From Nostoc punctiforme NIES-2108 (GTDB lineage: Bacteria > Cyanobacteriota > Cyanobacteriia > Cyanobacteriales > Nostocaceae), in the NCBI GenBank assembly GCA_003326195.1, contig LXQE01000159.1, forward strand, positions 1 through 58,145: DNA of 58,145 nucleotides, written 5' to 3'. Position numbers and translations under genes: made by a program. Under the pieces are notes generated by a model that searched no databases, had not been told where the DNA came from, and saw only the letters and a list, made by a program, of their open reading frames with translations. Below are positions 17,017 to 26,438 of this stretch, piece by piece. How positions within the stretch are numbered: position 1 is the stretch's first letter; every line of letters begins with the position of its first letter.

Positions 17017-20000
17017 ATGGATAGCACTACAGTCAGTATTCCCGGATATCGCATCAGTGAAGAACTCTACAATGGTTCTAGAACAATGGTTTATCGAGGG
17101 TTTCGAGAGACTGACTCATTACCTGTAGTGATTAAACTGCTGAAAAATGCTTATCCGAGTTTCAGTGAACTAGTGCAGTTTCGTAATCAGTACACTATAG
17201 CTAAAAATCTTAACTCACCTCTAATCATCCAAAATTATAGCCTGGAACTATACCAAAATGGCTATGCGTTGGTGATGGAAGACTTTGGCGGGATTTCTCT
17301 TAAAAATTATTTCGCCTCGGTAGGGATGCAATATATCGCGTCTCTCCAAGAGTTTTTACTAATTGCGATCGCACTATGCAATACCTTAGAGATACTCTAC
17401 CGCTGGCGGATTATTCATAAAGATATTAAACCCGCCAATATTTTAATTAATCCCGAAACCAAACAAATTAAATTAATTGACTTTAGTATTGCATCTTTAC
17501 TGCCACGAGAAACTCAAACACTCATCAATCCCAATGTTTTAGAAGGGACACTTGCTTATATTTCCCCAGAACAAACTGGCAGAATGAATCGGGGGATTGA
17601 TTACCGCACGGATTTCTATTCTTTGGGCGTAACTTTTTACGAATTACTGACTGGTGAATTACCGTTTCAGTCAAATGACCCAATGGAGTTAGTACATTGT
17701 CATATTGCAAAATTTCCACCATCCCTTCGGGAAGTTAAAAGTCAAAAGTCAAAAGTCAAAAGTGAAGAGATTCCGCAAGTATTGTCAGATATTGTAATTA
17801 AATTGATGGCGAAAAATGCCGAAGACCGCTATCAGAGTGCATTAGGAATTAAATTTGATTTAGAAAATTGTTTAACTCAACTCCAAGAAACTGGTAAGAT
17901 TGAGAACTTTGAAATTGCCCAAAGGGATGTGTGCGATCGCTTTATTATCCCTGATAAACTCTATGGACGAGAAACAGAAGTAGAAAACCTACTCCAAGCA
18001 TTTGAAAGAGTTAGCCTTGGTGCGACAGAAATGATGCTGGTCGCTGGTTTTTCGGGTATTGGTAAAACCGTTGTAGTTAACGAAGTTCATAAACCAATTG
18101 TCAAACAACACGGTTATTTTATCAAAGGGAAATATGACCAATTTCAACGGAATATTCCCTTCAGTGCATTTGTGCAAGCCTTCCGGGATTTAATGTGGCA
18201 ATTGTTAACAGAAAGCGATGCTCAAATCCAGCAATGGAAAAGCCACATTCTAGCAGCTATTGGAGAAAATGGACAGGTAATTATTCAAGTTATCCCCGAA
18301 TTATCAAGAATTATTGGTCAACAACCACCTGCGACAGAATTATCAGGAACTGCGGCACAAAATCGATTTAATTTATTATTCCAGAAATTTACCCAAGTCT
18401 TTACCAGTGTTGAACATCCATTAGTGATGTTTTTAGATGACTTGCAATGGGCTGATTCGGCATCACTGATGTTAATGCAGTTATTAATGGCTGATACAAA
18501 GTATCTTTTCTTAATTGGTGCTTATCGTGATAACGAAGTCAACCCATCACATCCGTTAATACTGACTTTGAATGAGATCCAAAAAACAGCAGCGACAATT
18601 AATACGATTACTTTAGCACCACTGAGTCAAGGACAAGTGAATCAATTAGTTGCTGAGACACTTAAATGTACAGAAAATTTGGCATTACCTCTTTCTATAC
18701 TGGTATCTCAAAAAACTCAAGGTAATCCATTTTTTGCTATCCAGTTTCTCAAGGCATTACACCAAGATGGATTAATTGAATTCACCCCCCCAACCCCCCC
18801 TTACCAAGGGGGGGCTACGGGGGGGTGGCAATGTGATATCACCCAAATAAATCAGCAAGCGGTTACAGATGATGTTGTTAAGTTCATGGTATTTCAATTA
18901 CAAAGACTGCCTCAATCAACTCAAAAGGTGTTGCAGTTAGCAGCTTGTATCGGCAATCGATTTAATTTAACAACTTTGGCGATTGTTTCCGAAGAATCAG
19001 AAATTGAAACAGCTGCTAGTTTATGGAAAGCTTTACAAGAAGGGTTGATTTTACCCATTAGTGATGTTTATAAGTTTTATCAGGGAGAAGATCATGATAA
19101 ATTGGCGCTGTCAACTGGGAATACCAATAAACAATTAGCCAAATATAAATTTTTACATGACAGGGTGCAACAAGCTGCCTATTCTCTAATTCCTGATAAC
19201 CAAAAACAAGTAACTCATCTCCAGATTGGTCAATTACTTCTACAAAATTCCTCTCAAATACAACAAGAGGAAAAACTGTTTGATATTGTCGGGCATTTGA
19301 ATCTAGGACGAGAGTTAATTACCGAATCAAGCAAACGAGAAGCCTTGGCTCAACTTAACTTGGCAGCAGGAGGTAAAGCCAAAAATTCTACCGCATACAC
19401 TGCGGCCAGAGTCTATTTACAGACTGGGATTGAGCTACTCACAGCCAACTGCTGGCAAGATCAATATGAATTGACCCTGAGTCTCTATGTTGCCGCTACC
19501 GAAGCCGCCTACTTGAATGCTGACTTTGATGGTATGGAACAGATAGCAGTACAGGTGTTGCAATCAGCCCAGACGATTTTAGACAAAGTTAAAATTTACG
19601 AAATTCAAATTGCTGCCCAGACAGCCCAGAGCAGACTATTAGAAGCTATTACACTGGGCAGAGATGCACTCTTAGAATTGGGAGTTGAGCTATCTATCGA
19701 GCTAAACGATGCTGAGATTGCTAAAGCTCTACAAGTTCTTGGCAGTCAACTCGAAGGCAAACGAATTGAGGAACTGGCTGACCTACCATTGATGACTGAT
19801 CCCCAAGCAAAAGCAGCCATACAATTGTTAGGAATGTTGTTTTCACCTATTATCCAGATAATACCGGGTTTATTGCCCCTAGTTAGCTCGAAAATGGTCA
19901 GTCTATCGCTTCAGTTTGGGAATACACCCGCCTCCACGGTGGGGTATGTGCTTCACGGAATGGTGCTGTGTACCTTTTTGGGAGAGATCGAAACAGGCTA

Positions 20001-22509
20001 TGGCTTTGGGCAATTGGCATTGAATTTGCTCGATCGGTTTGATGTGGGGGAATTCAAATCTATGATTCTAATTTTGTTTGGTGGCTTTATTCAGCATCGC
20101 CAAGAGAGCTTTAGGGCAACAATATCGACACTGAAACTTGGTTTTACGTCTGGTATGGAAACTGGCGATTTTTTACACGCTGGTTATAACGTTTGCTGTT
20201 ACAGCTATGCCGGCTTTTGGAGTGGTGCTGAACTAAGCAATTGGGAATCAGATATAGCAAATTACAACGCCGTCTTGACTCAGGTGAAGCAACATTCTGC
20301 TCAGACCCATTTAAATCTTATGCGGCAGACGGCAGAGAACTTCAGGGAAACCCGGATTCAGCCGGATTGTTTGAGTGGCACTATCTATGATGAAATCATG
20401 ATTCCCAAGCATCGCCAGGCTAATGAACTTTCGGTGATGGCTGAGATATATATCCACAAACTTTTACTTGCCTATTCTTTTGGTAACTACAAGGCTGCGA
20501 GCGACTACATTGACCAAGCCCAGCAGTATTTGATCGCAGTAGCAGGAGTGATTTTTGCACCGATTTTCTATTTCTATGCTGCCCTGACGCACCTGGCACT
20601 ATTTCCCAAGTCAGAAATTGAGCTTTGTGTAATTCTCGCCCAGGTAGAAATCCATCAAACCACTCTGTACCAATGGGCGCAATATGCTCCCATGAATCAT
20701 CTGCATAAATGGCATTTAGTTGAGGCTGAAAAACAACGAGTGTTGGGCAATAAAACAGAAGCACTTGAACATTACGATCGCGCCATCTCCCTTGCCAAAG
20801 AAAACGAGTACGTTAACGAAGAAGCACTTAGCAATGAACTAGTAGCCAAATTTTATCTCGATTGGGGTAAAGAAAAAGTCGCCCAAGCATATATGCAAGA
20901 AGCATACTACTGTTACGCTCGTTGGGGTGCAAAAGCCAAAATAGAAGACCTAGAAAAACGCTATCCCCAACTACTCCAATCCATTCTGCAACAGCAACGA
21001 ATTAACCTCAACTCCCTAGAAACTATTAGCTTTAGTGGCACTTCTTCATCTTTTAGCACTTCTAGTACTAGCAGCAGCAGTATTCCCAATGTTCTAGATT
21101 TTACCTCTGTCCTCAAAGCCGCTCAAGCTATCTCCAGTTCTCTAGAATTAGACACACTCATCGCCAGTCTCACCCGTATTATCCTAGAAAACTCTGGCGC
21201 GAACAAATCTGCACTAATTCTTCCCCAAGAAAAGGACACTGCCGTGCGGGGGTTGCCCCCGTTGAGCCAAGTGTCTGGTGATACTTGGCTAGTTAGGGCA
21301 ATTACCTTTATTGCTCATGAGGAAATACAAACCATTCTTGAGCCACAATCACTCTTCAATTGTCAAGATATTCCCCTAAATATTATTCATTACGTCAAAA
21401 ATACCCAACAAACAGTTGTAATTAATAATTGTAAAACAGATATTCCTGGTTTAATTGGCAAGTATATGCTGCAACATCATCCCCTGAGTGTATTTTGTAC
21501 TCCAATTCTTAATCAAGGGCAAATGGTGGGGATTCTCTACCTAGAAAATAGCTTAACTTCTGGCGTATTTACTAGCGATCGCCTCAGGATAATTAAGCTC
21601 CTGTCGTCTCAAGCAGCAATATCCCTAGAAAATGCTGGACTATATCAACAAGCAGGAATTGCACTACAAGACTTACAACAAGCCCAATTACAAATTGTCC
21701 AAAGTGAGAAAATGTCGGTACTGGGTAACTTAGTTGCTGGGGTAGCCCATGAAATGAATAATCCTTTGGGCTTTATTTCTGCCAGCCTCCAACAAGCTAA
21801 ACCCAGCTTTGCAGATATTGTTGAACACTTGAAACTCTATCAGGAAAGTCTACCCAATCCAGGTGATGAAATCAAAGAACATGCCAAAGAAATTGACTTG
21901 GATTATACCTTAGAAGATTTACCCAAGATAATTGATTCAATGGTGATGGCGTGCGATCGCCTGGAAAATATCAGCACTAGTTTAAGAACTTTTTCCCGTG
22001 CTGATAAAGATTACAAAGTGCCGTTTAATATCCATGAAGGTATTGACAGTACGATTTTAATTCTCAAACATCGCCTGAAAGCAAACGAACAACGTCCAGC
22101 AATTGAAGTGATAACTGATTATGGCAATTTACCTAAGGTTGAATGTTTTCCTGGACAATTAAATCAAGTATTTATGAATCTTCTGGCAAATGCCATTGAT
22201 GCGCTAGATGAATCAAATACAGGACAGAGTTTTCAGGAAATTAAGGCCAATCCTAACCGAATTATAATTAAAACTTCCCAAAAAAGTGAAGGCGTGGAAA
22301 TTGCGATCGCTGATAATGGTAAGGGAATGAGTGAATCAGTAAAACAAAAGATTTTTGACCACTTATTTACTACAAAAGCCGTGGGGAAAGGGACAGGATT
22401 AGGATTAGCGATCGCTCGGCAAATTGTTGAAGAAACCCACGGCGGAAAATTGAGCGTTAACTCAGTTATGGGTAAGGGTACAGAATTTGTAATTGCAATT
22501 CCGGAATGA
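17017..22509 (+). CDS. Dual Ser/Thr kinase - AAA ATPase - GAF - histidine kinase (HstK type)
   Basis: A 1830-residue multidomain signalling protein of the HstK type seen in filamentous cyanobacteria. The N-terminal Ser/Thr kinase (about 6-290) has Lys40, the catalytic loop HKDIKPAN (134-141) and D155 in DFS rather than DFG, then YISPEQTGRMNRGIDYRTDFYS. An AAA_16/STAND-like ATPase follows (P-loop GFSGIGKT near 343-350, Walker B VMFLDDLQWAD near 469-479) with a long helical repeat region to about 1340. A GAF domain covers about 1370-1545. HisKA has H1578 (GVAHEMNNP), and the HATPase ends with DNGKGMSESV and GKGTGLGLA. Two low-complexity insertions lie in frame: KSQKSKVKSEE (about 241-251) and TPPTPPYQGGATGG (about 590-603). 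No membrane segment was seen. Input signal unknown. Confidence 0.93.
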   Translation: MDSTTVSIPGYRISEELYNGSRTMVYRGFRETDSLPVVIKLLKNAYPSFSELVQFRNQYTIAKNLNSPLIIQNYSLELYQNGYALVMEDFGGISLKNYFASVGMQYIASLQEFLLIAIALCNTLEILYRWRIIHKDIKPANILINPETKQIKLIDFSIASLLPRETQTLINPNVLEGTLAYISPEQTGRMNRGIDYRTDFYSLGVTFYELLTGELPFQSNDPMELVHCHIAKFPPSLREVKSQKSKVKSEEIPQVLSDIVIKLMAKNAEDRYQSALGIKFDLENCLTQLQETGKIENFEIAQRDVCDRFIIPDKLYGRETEVENLLQAFERVSLGATEMMLVAGFSGIGKTVVVNEVHKPIVKQHGYFIKGKYDQFQRNIPFSAFVQAFRDLMWQLLTESDAQIQQWKSHILAAIGENGQVIIQVIPELSRIIGQQPPATELSGTAAQNRFNLLFQKFTQVFTSVEHPLVMFLDDLQWADSASLMLMQLLMADTKYLFLIGAYRDNEVNPSHPLILTLNEIQKTAATINTITLAPLSQGQVNQLVAETLKCTENLALPLSILVSQKTQGNPFFAIQFLKALHQDGLIEFTPPTPPYQGGATGGWQCDITQINQQAVTDDVVKFMVFQLQRLPQSTQKVLQLAACIGNRFNLTTLAIVSEESEIETAASLWKALQEGLILPISDVYKFYQGEDHDKLALSTGNTNKQLAKYKFLHDRVQQAAYSLIPDNQKQVTHLQIGQLLLQNSSQIQQEEKLFDIVGHLNLGRELITESSKREALAQLNLAAGGKAKNSTAYTAARVYLQTGIELLTANCWQDQYELTLSLYVAATEAAYLNADFDGMEQIAVQVLQSAQTILDKVKIYEIQIAAQTAQSRLLEAITLGRDALLELGVELSIELNDAEIAKALQVLGSQLEGKRIEELADLPLMTDPQAKAAIQLLGMLFSPIIQIIPGLLPLVSSKMVSLSLQFGNTPASTVGYVLHGMVLCTFLGEIETGYGFGQLALNLLDRFDVGEFKSMILILFGGFIQHRQESFRATISTLKLGFTSGMETGDFLHAGYNVCCYSYAGFWSGAELSNWESDIANYNAVLTQVKQHSAQTHLNLMRQTAENFRETRIQPDCLSGTIYDEIMIPKHRQANELSVMAEIYIHKLLLAYSFGNYKAASDYIDQAQQYLIAVAGVIFAPIFYFYAALTHLALFPKSEIELCVILAQVEIHQTTLYQWAQYAPMNHLHKWHLVEAEKQRVLGNKTEALEHYDRAISLAKENEYVNEEALSNELVAKFYLDWGKEKVAQAYMQEAYYCYARWGAKAKIEDLEKRYPQLLQSILQQQRINLNSLETISFSGTSSSFSTSSTSSSSIPNVLDFTSVLKAAQAISSSLELDTLIASLTRIILENSGANKSALILPQEKDTAVRGLPPLSQVSGDTWLVRAITFIAHEEIQTILEPQSLFNCQDIPLNIIHYVKNTQQTVVINNCKTDIPGLIGKYMLQHHPLSVFCTPILNQGQMVGILYLENSLTSGVFTSDRLRIIKLLSSQAAISLENAGLYQQAGIALQDLQQAQLQIVQSEKMSVLGNLVAGVAHEMNNPLGFISASLQQAKPSFADIVEHLKLYQESLPNPGDEIKEHAKEIDLDYTLEDLPKIIDSMVMACDRLENISTSLRTFSRADKDYKVPFNIHEGIDSTILILKHRLKANEQRPAIEVITDYGNLPKVECFPGQLNQVFMNLLANAIDALDESNTGQSFQEIKANPNRIIIKTSQKSEGVEIAIADNGKGMSESVKQKIFDHLFTTKAVGKGTGLGLAIARQIVEETHGGKLSVNSVMGKGTEFVIAIPE
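17735..17763. repeat. Heptamer repeat inside the Ser/Thr kinase domain
   Basis: Four consecutive AAAAGTC-type heptamers (the last AAAAGTG) encode KSQKSKVKSE in frame within the C-lobe of the kinase domain. The unit is of the short tandem repeat kind otherwise found between cyanobacterial genes. Confidence 0.75.
18786..18826. repeat. C/G-rich palindromic repeat inside the giant kinase
   Basis: CCCCCCTT-acc-AAGGGGGG palindrome followed by another G-run, in frame and encoding PPTPPYQGGATGGW. This motif is a well-known type of dispersed palindromic repeat in Nostocales. Here it has been accommodated in a protein. Confidence 0.75.
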
Positions 22510-22561
22510 TAGTACGTTATTGATTTTGCAACATCATCTGAAAGAGAAATCGTAGTGTCTA

Positions 22562-23051
22562 GCCATAGAAGTGATAAAAAACTATGGTAACTTGCCTCCG
22601 GCGATCTGCTACTCCGGATAACTCAATCAGGTATTTATGAATATTCTATCTAATGCTATTGATGCCTTATACCAATTTGAAAAATGATTGCGACAGATGG
22701 AAAACTGAAACACTTATCCAATGGATGTTTCACAATCCAAAATCTAAAATCTAAAATCCAAAATGGTATTAGAAGATGCAAATCAGCAGCGCACGCCTAA
22801 TTTGGATTCATACTTGCTTGGTATCTGAAAACCAAATCAAGATTTCCATTGCCGATAATGGTCTTGGAGTTCCAGACACAACTTTAACAAGATTATTTGA
22901 CCCCTTTTTCACAACTAAAGATGTGGGTAAAGGATCTGGATTGGGTTTATCTATCAGCTATCAAATTGCGACTGAACTACATCAAGGTAAACTTGATTGT
23001 AATTCCACATTAGGAAAGGGCGCAGAATTTGTCGTAACCCTACCGATATAA
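22562..23051 (+). pseudogene. Decayed C-terminal remnant of a second HstK-type kinase
   Basis: From 22562 the sequence reads AIEVIKNYGNLPPAICYSG, stop, LNQVFMNILSNAIDAL. This aligns with AIEVITDYGNLPKVECFPGQ and LNQVFMNLLANAIDAL of the intact upstream kinase, with a TAA where Gln or Glu is expected. A second stop and a run of ccaaaat/ctaaaat heptamers (about 22733-22763) follow. A 91-codon frame (22776-23051) then resumes with SENQIKISIADNGLGVPD, DPFFTTKDVGKGSGLGLSISYQ and a normal end, FVVTLPI. The final segment might still be translated, but without HisKA it could not be a kinase. It is probably the tail of a tandem paralogue that lost its 5' part. Confidence 0.85.
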
Positions 23052-23061
23052 GCTAAAAAAA

Positions 23062-23943
23062 TTAACCAGGCAAATTAGCAGCACTCTGGATATTTTCTAA
23101 TATTAAATCAGGGTTATTACGTTTAATCAAGCCAGTTAGCACTTTACCAGGGCCAATTTCTATTACTCGCTGGATACCGTTGGCTGGTAATTGCAGACAA
23201 ATTTCTCGCCATCTTACAGAACCAGTCATTTGTTTGTTCAGGCGTTGCTTTAAAATACCAGCATCAATGGACGGAATTGGTTCGACATTAGACAAAACTG
23301 GCACAATAGCTGGCTGAAATTCTACAGATTCTAGAATATCTTGGAATTCCGCAGCTGCTGGTGCGATTAAATGTGAATGAAATGCTCCAGAAACTTTTAA
23401 GGGAATAGCACGTTTTGCTTTAACTTGAGTCATCACCGCTTGTACAGCTTCAGTAGTGCCTGAAATTACCACCTGAGCCGAACTATTATCATTTGCGATT
23501 ACCACATCAGGCGTTTGAGCAATAACTTTTTCTAACTGTTCGCGGTCAAAGTTCATCAAAGCTGCCATCATCCCACCGACGGCATTATCCATGAGTTCTG
23601 CACGACGCTTCACCAGATATAAACCAGCTGACCACTCAAAGACACCCGCTATATAAAGAGCAGTATATTCCCCCAAACTGTGGCCAGCAACTAAATCTGG
23701 CTGGTGTCCTCGTTTTCGAAGCAGGTCAGCAAGAATGCTTTCGACCACATAAAGACTTGGCTGAGTATACAGCGTCTGTGATAACTTCTCTTCTTGAGTT
23801 TGACAAATTTCAGTCACAGACCAACCCAAAATATCCTCAGCTTTGGCAAGCTTGTCTTTAGCGGACGGTATATCTAGTAAATCCATTCCCATTCCCAGCG
23901 CTTGGGAACCTTGTCCGGGAAACACCCATGCAGTTTTTGTCAT
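23062..23943 (-). CDS. fabD: Malonyl-CoA:ACP transacylase
   Basis: A 293-residue FabD. The N-terminus is KTAWVFPGQGSQALGMGMD, the nucleophile elbow is GHSLGEYTA with Ser89, the conserved Arg lies in VKRRAELM, and the catalytic His189 is in GAFHSHLIAPA. The C-terminus has IEIGPGKVLTGLIKR. It transfers malonyl from CoA to acyl carrier protein to start fatty acid elongation. It is preceded on the minus strand by fabH and plsX, with an 88-bp gap that holds a strong hairpin. It ends 10 bp from the convergent kinase remnant. Confidence 0.96.
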   Translation of the reverse strand: MTKTAWVFPGQGSQALGMGMDLLDIPSAKDKLAKAEDILGWSVTEICQTQEEKLSQTLYTQPSLYVVESILADLLRKRGHQPDLVAGHSLGEYTALYIAGVFEWSAGLYLVKRRAELMDNAVGGMMAALMNFDREQLEKVIAQTPDVVIANDNSSAQVVISGTTEAVQAVMTQVKAKRAIPLKVSGAFHSHLIAPAAAEFQDILESVEFQPAIVPVLSNVEPIPSIDAGILKQRLNKQMTGSVRWREICLQLPANGIQRVIEIGPGKVLTGLIKRNNPDLILENIQSAANLPG

Positions 23944-24024
23944 TGGTCAATAGTCAGTGGTCATTGGTCATTTATCATTAGTCATTTGTCCTTTGTGAAT
24001 GACAAATGACTAATGACTAATGAC
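23944..24024. repeat. Heptamer repeats with 16-bp perfect inverted repeat, fabH-fabD gap
   Basis: The gap is filled with gtcatta/gtcattg heptamers. Within it, TCATTAGTCATTTGTC (23975-23990) and its exact inverse complement (24001-24016) surround a 10-nt loop. In the fabH-fabD transcript this would fold into a stable hairpin just upstream of fabD. Confidence 0.85.
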
Positions 24025-24031
24025 AAAATAT

Positions 24032-25024
24032 TTATCTTCCCCATTGAAAGATTGCCGCGCCCCAAGTAAGACCGGCACCAAAGCCGGATGTCGCAACGAT
24101 GTCATTGGGTTTAATTTTACCTTGTCGTACTGCTTCATCTAAAGCTAAGGGGATGGAAGCAGCTGAGGTATTGCCGTACTGGGCAAGATTACTTATAACT
24201 TTATGTTCTGGGATATTTAGGCGTTGGGCAACGGCATCGATAATCCGCTGATTAGCTTGATGCAATATCAGCCAATCTATTTGATCGACGCTGATGTTAG
24301 CTTGAAACAAGGCTTTATCAATTATTTCTGGCACTTTTTGTACAGCAAAGCGGTAAACTTCTTTGCCATTCATCGTAATCGGTTGGTAAGTACCTTTGGT
24401 GATATTTACATCAGTCAACAGTTCTTGGGAAGTACCTGTATAAGCAAGGTTGAGGTAATGGTTTTGAGTACCATCACTTTTAAGTGCAAATCCTAATAAG
24501 CGATCGCTTTTGGCAGCCTGTAACACCACTGCCCCGGCACCATCACCAAACAATACACAAGTCCGCCGATCTTCCCAATCTACCCAGCGAGAGAGTATAT
24601 CTGCCCCGATCAATAGTACATTTCTATAGACACCAGTTCTAATGTATTGGGCTGCTGTAACCAAACCAAACACAAAGCCGGAACAGGCAGCGGTCAAGTC
24701 AAAGGCGACTGCGTTGGTAGCTCCCAATTTAGCCTGTACTTGACAAGCACTACCAAACAAATCATCAGGGGTGGAAGTCGCTAGCAAAATCAGGTCTAGG
24801 TCTTCTGGTTTAATTCCTGAAGCTGCGATCGCCTGACTGCTGGCGGCAGTAGCGAGTGCGCTCAAGGACTCAGATGGCAGAGCTAATCGACGCTGACGAA
24901 TTCCCGTTCTTGTCGCGATCCACTCATCTGATGTTTCAACTAGTTCACTCAATGTCTCGTTGTGTAGGGAAGTTGCTGGTACTGCCGAGCCGCTTCCAGT
25001 GATTGCTACGCCTAAGTTTTGCAC
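24032..25024 (-). CDS. fabH: Beta-ketoacyl-ACP synthase III
   Basis: A 330-residue KAS III with a complete catalytic triad: Cys114 in DLTAACSGF, His255 in LILHQANQR and Asn285 in QYGNTSAAS. Other family marks are WIATRTGIRQRR near residue 40, FGDGAGAVVLQA, and the C-terminal SGFGAGLTWGAAIFQWG. It condenses acetyl-CoA with malonyl-ACP to start fatty acid synthesis. It lies between plsX and fabD on the same strand, with repeat-filled gaps on both sides. Confidence 0.96.
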   Translation of the reverse strand: MQNLGVAITGSGSAVPATSLHNETLSELVETSDEWIATRTGIRQRRLALPSESLSALATAASSQAIAASGIKPEDLDLILLATSTPDDLFGSACQVQAKLGATNAVAFDLTAACSGFVFGLVTAAQYIRTGVYRNVLLIGADILSRWVDWEDRRTCVLFGDGAGAVVLQAAKSDRLLGFALKSDGTQNHYLNLAYTGTSQELLTDVNITKGTYQPITMNGKEVYRFAVQKVPEIIDKALFQANISVDQIDWLILHQANQRIIDAVAQRLNIPEHKVISNLAQYGNTSAASIPLALDEAVRQGKIKPNDIVATSGFGAGLTWGAAIFQWGR

Positions 25025-25059
25025 TCCTAATCTCCCAAGCTATCAGCTTTTTGTCTTTT

Positions 25060-25180
25060 GTCCAAAGTCCAATTGTCAGTTGTCCTTTGTCAGTTGTCTT
25101 TTGTCAGTTGTCAGTTGTCCTTTACAAATGACGAATGACTAATGACCAATGACTAATGACCAATGACTAATGACCAATGA
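25060..25180. repeat. Heptamer repeats in the plsX-fabH gap
   Basis: The gap contains runs of gtcagttgtc/ctttgtc units followed by at least five tandem gaccaat/gactaat heptamers up to the plsX stop codon. The left and right parts are partly complementary (tcctttaca/acaaatgac), so folding in the transcript is possible. Confidence 0.85.
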
Positions 25181-26203
25181 CTAACCGCTCTCGCGCTCTA
25201 GGATATATTGGGACTGAATTCGTTGTATCACCTCGTTGTCAACAGCTTCTTTTGCCATGCGAATTGCATTAAAAATTGAAGGTGCTTGGGAACTACCGTG
25301 ACCGATAAAACAGACTCCTGCCACGCCTAGTAGTAAAGCACCACCATGTTCTGCGTGATCCATTCGCTGCTTAATCCGCTTCAAGTTGGGTTTTAAGAGT
25401 GCGGAACCGATTTGACCGTGCAATCCTTGGGGTAATTCTTCCCGCAGAATTTGCAGAATCACTTCTCCAACGGCTTCGGCAAATTTTAACAATACATTGC
25501 CCACAAAGCCATCGCAGACAATCACATCAAAGCGACCGGAAAGCACATCACGCCCTTCAGCATTGCCAATAAAATTAATTTGGGAATTTTCGCGTAGCAG
25601 TTGGTGGGCGCGGACGGCTGCATCATTGCCCTTAGAGTCTTCTTCACCGATATTCAGCAAACCCACTTTCGGTTCAGGTGTACCCAAAACATACTGACTG
25701 TAAGCTGACCCCATAACGCCAAACTGCTCTAAAAACTTGGGGCGGCAATCTACATTAGCACCGACATCAAGTACCAGCACTGGTTTCCCAGCAATAATTG
25801 TGGGAAAAACTGTCCCGATCGCTGGGCGATCGATTCCTGGCAATCTTCCTAAGCGGAGCAAAGCTGATGCCATAGCGGCCCCAGAGTGACCCGCAGAAAA
25901 TACGGCATCTGCCTTTTGCTGCTTGACTAAATCCATCGCCACATTGATAGAAGCCTTGCGTTTGCGTCTAACTGCATTTAAAGGCTCCTCATCCATTGCG
26001 ATCGCTTCCTCAGCAGTCACGATCTCTACCTGCCCTAAATTTGTTTTTGATGGCAAGGCAGCTTCTATTTGTTGGGGATCGCCAACCAACAATATATCTA
26101 CACCCAATTCTTCTCTTGCTCGCAATGCGCCAGCAACGATTTCACCGGGTGCATGATCCCCTCCCATTGCGTCAATTGCGATCCGTACGCGAGTCGATCC
26201 CAT
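25181..26203 (-). CDS. plsX: Phosphate acyltransferase PlsX
   Basis: A 340-residue PlsX. The start GSTRVRIAIDAMGGDHAPGEIVAGAL is the family's nucleotide-binding-like N-terminus. Further conserved blocks are IVTAEEAIAMDEEPLNAVRRKRKASINVAM, FSAGHSGAAMA, VLDVGANVDCRPKFLEQFG, LLNIGEEDSKGND and VCDGFVGNVLLKFAE. It forms acyl-phosphate from acyl-ACP, which PlsY uses in the first step of phosphatidic acid synthesis. It is upstream of fabH and fabD on the same strand, the conserved cyanobacterial order. Confidence 0.96.
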   Translation of the reverse strand: MGSTRVRIAIDAMGGDHAPGEIVAGALRAREELGVDILLVGDPQQIEAALPSKTNLGQVEIVTAEEAIAMDEEPLNAVRRKRKASINVAMDLVKQQKADAVFSAGHSGAAMASALLRLGRLPGIDRPAIGTVFPTIIAGKPVLVLDVGANVDCRPKFLEQFGVMGSAYSQYVLGTPEPKVGLLNIGEEDSKGNDAAVRAHQLLRENSQINFIGNAEGRDVLSGRFDVIVCDGFVGNVLLKFAEAVGEVILQILREELPQGLHGQIGSALLKPNLKRIKQRMDHAEHGGALLLGVAGVCFIGHGSSQAPSIFNAIRMAKEAVDNEVIQRIQSQYILERESG

Positions 26204-26343
26204 TGCTCACAGCTTCTAGAAACCTTACAAATTTTACCAGATGGCAAAGCCCGAAAAAGCTTAATTTTCTGACCGCCAAATTAATTCTGTTACTATTGCA
26301 ACAATATTTGCTGGCAAGCTCAAGATAGCACGAATTGTTTGGT

Positions 26344-26403
26344 AGTAGGGAGTAGGGCATTGGGCATGGGGCATTGGGCATTGGGCATTGGGCATTGGGC
26401 ATT
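26344..26403. repeat. gggcatt heptamer array between pepA and plsX
   Basis: At least six tandem copies of gggcatt/gggcatg followed by a C-rich stretch (cccctgcccccctgctccc). These are the same unit as the repeat inside mutS2 and the array near 28.0 kb. Confidence 0.85.
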
Positions 26404-26438
26404 AATTATTCTCCCCTGCCCCCCTGCTCCCCTACTCC

